NCBI RefSeq assembly: GCF_000003815.2
Contig: NC_049979.1
Span: 7,457,105-7,521,104, forward strand
From: Branchiostoma floridae
Taxonomy: Eukaryota > Chordata > Leptocardii > Amphioxiformes > Branchiostomatidae
Reading direction: 5' to 3'
Length of the DNA stretch: 64,000 nt
Shown in pieces: positions 60,480 to 64,000 of the stretch. Position 1 is the first letter of the stretch; each line of letters opens with the position of its first letter. The notes beneath the pieces are model-generated. The model worked only from the letters and a program-made list of their open reading frames with translations, had not been told where the DNA came from and searched no databases. The translations under genes and the position numbers were made by a program.

Positions 60480-61545
60480 TTCGGCGACCTCATACCTCCA
60501 TGAAAATTTAGAGCTTTTGTAAATTTCATGCAATTGACTAATACATCAACATAATTCATGCGTGGTGTTTTTCATCATTGACTAACGTACACATGTCACA
60601 AGTGTAAAATTCCAATCATTCGACATAAAGCGGCTTTGCAATTTTTACATAAATTATGCAAATAAGTTCCTCATTACCATATTTGGTATCTGCTTATATT
60701 CCATCTATCATAATTAATAAGTGTTACATTTATTGAAGTCCAGATATTGCTAATAATGGTATTATACAATTTCTTCATTAATGATGCAAATAAGGTCCTC
60801 ATTTGCATAACATGTATATCATTATGAAAACCTTTGCTTAAGCTACCTGCACCCCTAAAATGATGCCAATCCGTCAATCCTTTCTGCAGTTATCCTCTTT
60901 GGAATGTCTTGACAAAAACGCCCCTGCAGTTCCGAAATTACATGTTAGGGAGCTGAAATCTGCGCCACTTTGTCATGACACTGAAAGCTATCTACCACCC
61001 AAATGTCAAGACTATATCATGTCCGGGACAAGAGATACATCGAAAAAACTGCTATGATAGAATATTCTCATTAATTATGCAAATGTACTCCTATTTTGCA
61101 TAATTAGTATCTTATCTTGTACAACTTTGTCTAAGGTACCTACATGCCAAAAATCATGAAAATCCATTGTTCCCTTCTTGAGTTATCCTCTTCAGAAGTT
61201 TTTGACAAAAATGCCCCTGCTATCCCAAACCTAGTCGGTAGGGGGCCAAAACTTATGTCACTTATTCCTGAGCACAAGAGCTATCTAACACTCCAAAATC
61301 GTGACCATAGCGTGTTCAAAACACTAGATAGCAAAACCGGAAGTTGCGCTGCAGTACCAAGGGAAGCCGCTAGGGGGCCCAAAATCTAATCACTTCCAGC
61401 TTTCATCAAACCCCACCAACACACCAAGTATGAAACCAATCCATCCAGCCGTTCTTGAGTTATCTTGTTGACAGACAGACAGACACACACACAAACGCTG
61501 GGTAAAATATAACCTCCATGACATTTCATGGAGGTAATAAGTACT
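60480..61545 (+). mobile_element. RTE-like 3' repeat region with internally repeated units
   Basis: Units beginning near GAGTTATCCTCTT recur at about 60889, 61183 and 61459 (spacing about 275-295 bp), each followed by TTGACAAAAA-GCCCCTGC in the first two. The third leads into a GACAGACAGACACACACAC tract and the terminal hairpin ACCTCCATGA-CAT-TTCATGGAGGT. 'Rnnatccatccagccgttcttgagttat' plus a short-repeat tail is, from memory, the style of RTE-type 3' ends. No RT coding sequence is attached. Confidence 0.6.
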
Positions 61546-64000
61546 AAATAAATGGACTAAATAATCAAGTCTCTGCTGGTGGCAAGACAGTATCCATGGG
61601 CCAGGTGGATATTGTTTCGGCCCATAGAGAAGATGAGGCTAGATGTTATGCTTGCGTGTTCTCAATGCTACAATGTGGTTGTTCATGAAATCGTATTTCA
61701 CTATTAAGTCCTGAAATGCTACGAATTTCGCATCCAGGATAGGAACTCAAACAATTATCCGCCTGTTACATCTTAGGACAGTAATTTTTTTTTTTACTAT
61801 AGTCAACATTTCTCCAGTAGGAAGGGCGTGTTGACTCCATGGAATCTCACCAAACAGACGCAGCGTCAATCGTGTTCAAAATGTCACATGTTGACGTCAC
61901 ATACCGCCGCATCACTTTGCCAAGACGCACATCGCCCTGTGTTATTTCCCTGTTACTCCCCTCTTTGACACAAGTACACGTCAAATTTTGAGAATGATGT
62001 ACATCATCATTTCTTTTCTCCAACCGCTATTTGGGATTGTCAGCGTCACCAGCGAGTTTTCAGTGCGCACGCTATCAGACAAAACCGCAGCCATATCGGA
62101 TACGCTTAAACCCGTGCCAGACAAACTAACGTTACATCTACGCTGACTATACGGAGAATAGTTTAAAAAAAGCGCCAGGCCCAGCAGAGTTTGGCCACAA
62201 TAGGATCTAATTTGCCCGCGAAAAAGGAAAACGTTATCCTCGCCGTGAGCTCACTGTCCTGACCCCCTATTTTGATCGAATCCTATAGCTACTGTCCACA
62301 ACCCCGTGGTGACTACCTGAGCGCCCCACAAGGCATTTGTAAAGCCAGGGCGTCGCTACCAAGCAGACGTTGTATCGAACTGGCCTTCACATTGATAACG
62401 TCAAGTTCTTTGACTAAAACTTTTATGTTGTGTTTTCAGGCGTAATGCTTGTTGACATGTACGGGATAGCAATATACGGGGCGGGGGGAAATGGGCCGAT
62501 ATGAAACAGACCGTGCCGAGCACTGGCGTCATGGTGCTACATCATGTACAGATAGAGTCGGGAACGATTATCTGATATGTACAGATGTGGTAGTGTAAAA
62601 CCCAACCTGAAAACCTGTCGGGATGGTAGTAGAAAGTGGTTCTGTAAATAACGCCAAGACTAATCGCCCACACTTGTGCGTGGTCTCCAGCGAATGCATC
62701 ATTCAACCATGGAAGTCCTGTTAGCAACTTCATACAATGGAGTTATTCTTACATCAAGACGGAGCGTTTACCTGGCAAACGTTGACCTCTGAGCTCGCGA
62801 CATAAGGAGCTGAATACAAACTAAATTTACATCGGTAAGTTTGAATTTCAATAGATCGCACACAACGCTCTGAACAACATTCCGAACATCGACTTTCCAG
62901 TCACACGCGCTGTGTGTTAATCTTGATGAATAAGAGCACATTAGAGCAAATGTGCGTGGATGGACTTTTCGTAGCGTCTTTTTCCACCGTCTGTCTATAC
63001 ATGTGTCCCACACGTATACACACAGCAAATCTATCTTGGACACAAGATTTATGCAAACTAGTAGTGCTTAAAAACCCAAACGTATTGACCCAAACCATTC
63101 AAAAGTACATAAACTAGAATGTTTAAAAAATGTGAGACACGTGCGTGACATATAAGCCTGTTGCTGAAAAAGTGATGTAAGACTAGCCTGATCCAACATC
63201 GAGCCCATTGGATCCCCATGTTGCCAGAAATAGGACCGGCATGATGGTAAAGATCGCTATGAATCACCACAGAATGCCGATAAGTTACTGACAAAATATT
63301 AATTTCCCCGAAACGGGTCGTGAACTCTTCGTTGTCAGCCAATATCGAATTTTCAAATCATGACCATCTATAACTGCTCACTGTTCCATTCATGTATTAA
63401 ACTAGTCTAACGTAACGGTTTAAGGTTCCTACGAAATGTTAGAAATGTTAGGAGGAAGGGATTGCTCCTTTTGATACTTTAGAGTTGGCTTCTAGATAAG
63501 TCATGTACCTCTATGTTTATCTTACCGAATCATCCAAATGTAACTTCTTCCAGCTCTTTAGATTATACGAAATAGACAGACGACACGATGGTATGCTTAC
63601 ACTGTTTTACCTCAGACATTCCGGAAGCACGGTTTTCTAGATTCTTGCTAATCATATCATCTAAATCCTCCTTACATTATTCATCATGAATAACGTGCGA
63701 ATAATTTCTCAGTGACTCAAGGGGACACGACTGAAATCAGTGGGGATAGGGAGACACGTCCTCACCGAGAAGGTAATACTTTATCTCAAACTCAGAGGTA
63801 TCTCCTGTCGTGACCTGATTGCATATGAAGTATGATGATGTACTTCATGATTCTATTTGTCGATGAAGGTTAGACATCTAGGTAATTAAGATATGCCCAA
63901 AAGCAGTGTCACTGATGAAAGATATTGAATGCTATCTGAGACGTCTCGCCGTTTACAAAATCATATTCAGTTGCTTGAGTAACTGTTTTTTGGCATACGT
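61546..64000. other. Gene-poor sequence at the window end
   Basis: No exon, tRNA or element with defined ends was recognised on either strand. In particular there is no THIK first exon with its TM1 and cap-domain pattern. Confidence 0.4.

Overview
The window is eukaryotic animal DNA. Genes are split into many short exons with GT-AG introns, repeats are interspersed throughout, and a 100-N scaffold gap (5576-5675) marks a draft assembly. The gene set is a galaxin-repeat protein, mitochondrial transcription factor B2, an F-box/LRR protein, a secreted VWC-like protein and a THIK-type two-pore K+ channel. With a tRNA-derived SINE, a 'GTTCGCGGTTTTCG...' MITE and abundant hAT-like and TTAA-type elements, this suggests an invertebrate deuterostome, most likely a lancelet (Branchiostoma). 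The species call is inference. All exon models below were rebuilt by hand from frame, splice sites and phase continuity.

Layout. Positions 1-32.4 kb are gene-rich. (1) 733-7225 (+): a secreted galaxin-like protein with 31 visible Cys-Cys pairs and a C-terminal netrin-like (NTR/C345C) module, with a TATA box at 635. (2) 9083-12602 (-): TFB2M, eight coding exons, 423 aa, every phase consistent. (3) 14136-21140 (+): an F-box/LRR protein, ten exons, 545 aa, head-to-head with TFB2M. Its introns host a TTAA-flanked DNA element and a 50-bp duplication of a splice acceptor. (4) 21770-23706 (-): a 208-aa secreted VWC-like protein with a tyrosine-rich tail. Its stop codon lies 10 bp from a MITE. (5) 31463-32433 (-): the last exon of a KCNK12/13 (THIK) channel. 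Its first exon was not found up to position 64000, so the rest of the window is probably intron and/or upstream intergenic DNA.

Positions 32.4-64 kb hold no recognisable host exon. They contain a 5'-truncated non-LTR retrotransposon with an intact 922-codon RT ORF (35464-38232, -), a decayed retroelement tail (about 50010-50239), a (TG)28 microsatellite, a 30-bp minisatellite (55070-55352), several inverted-repeat elements, a perfect 31-bp-stem hairpin (47132-47204) and RTE-like 3'-end repeats (60.5-61.5 kb).

The genes do not form a pathway. Two encode intracellular housekeeping or regulatory proteins (TFB2M in mitochondria; the F-box protein presumably in an SCF ligase), two encode cysteine-rich secreted proteins, and one a membrane channel. 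I did not find a convincing new multi-gene system. The most unusual items are the galaxin-NTR architecture, the duplicated splice acceptor, the long perfect hairpin and the tyrosine-rich VWC-like protein.
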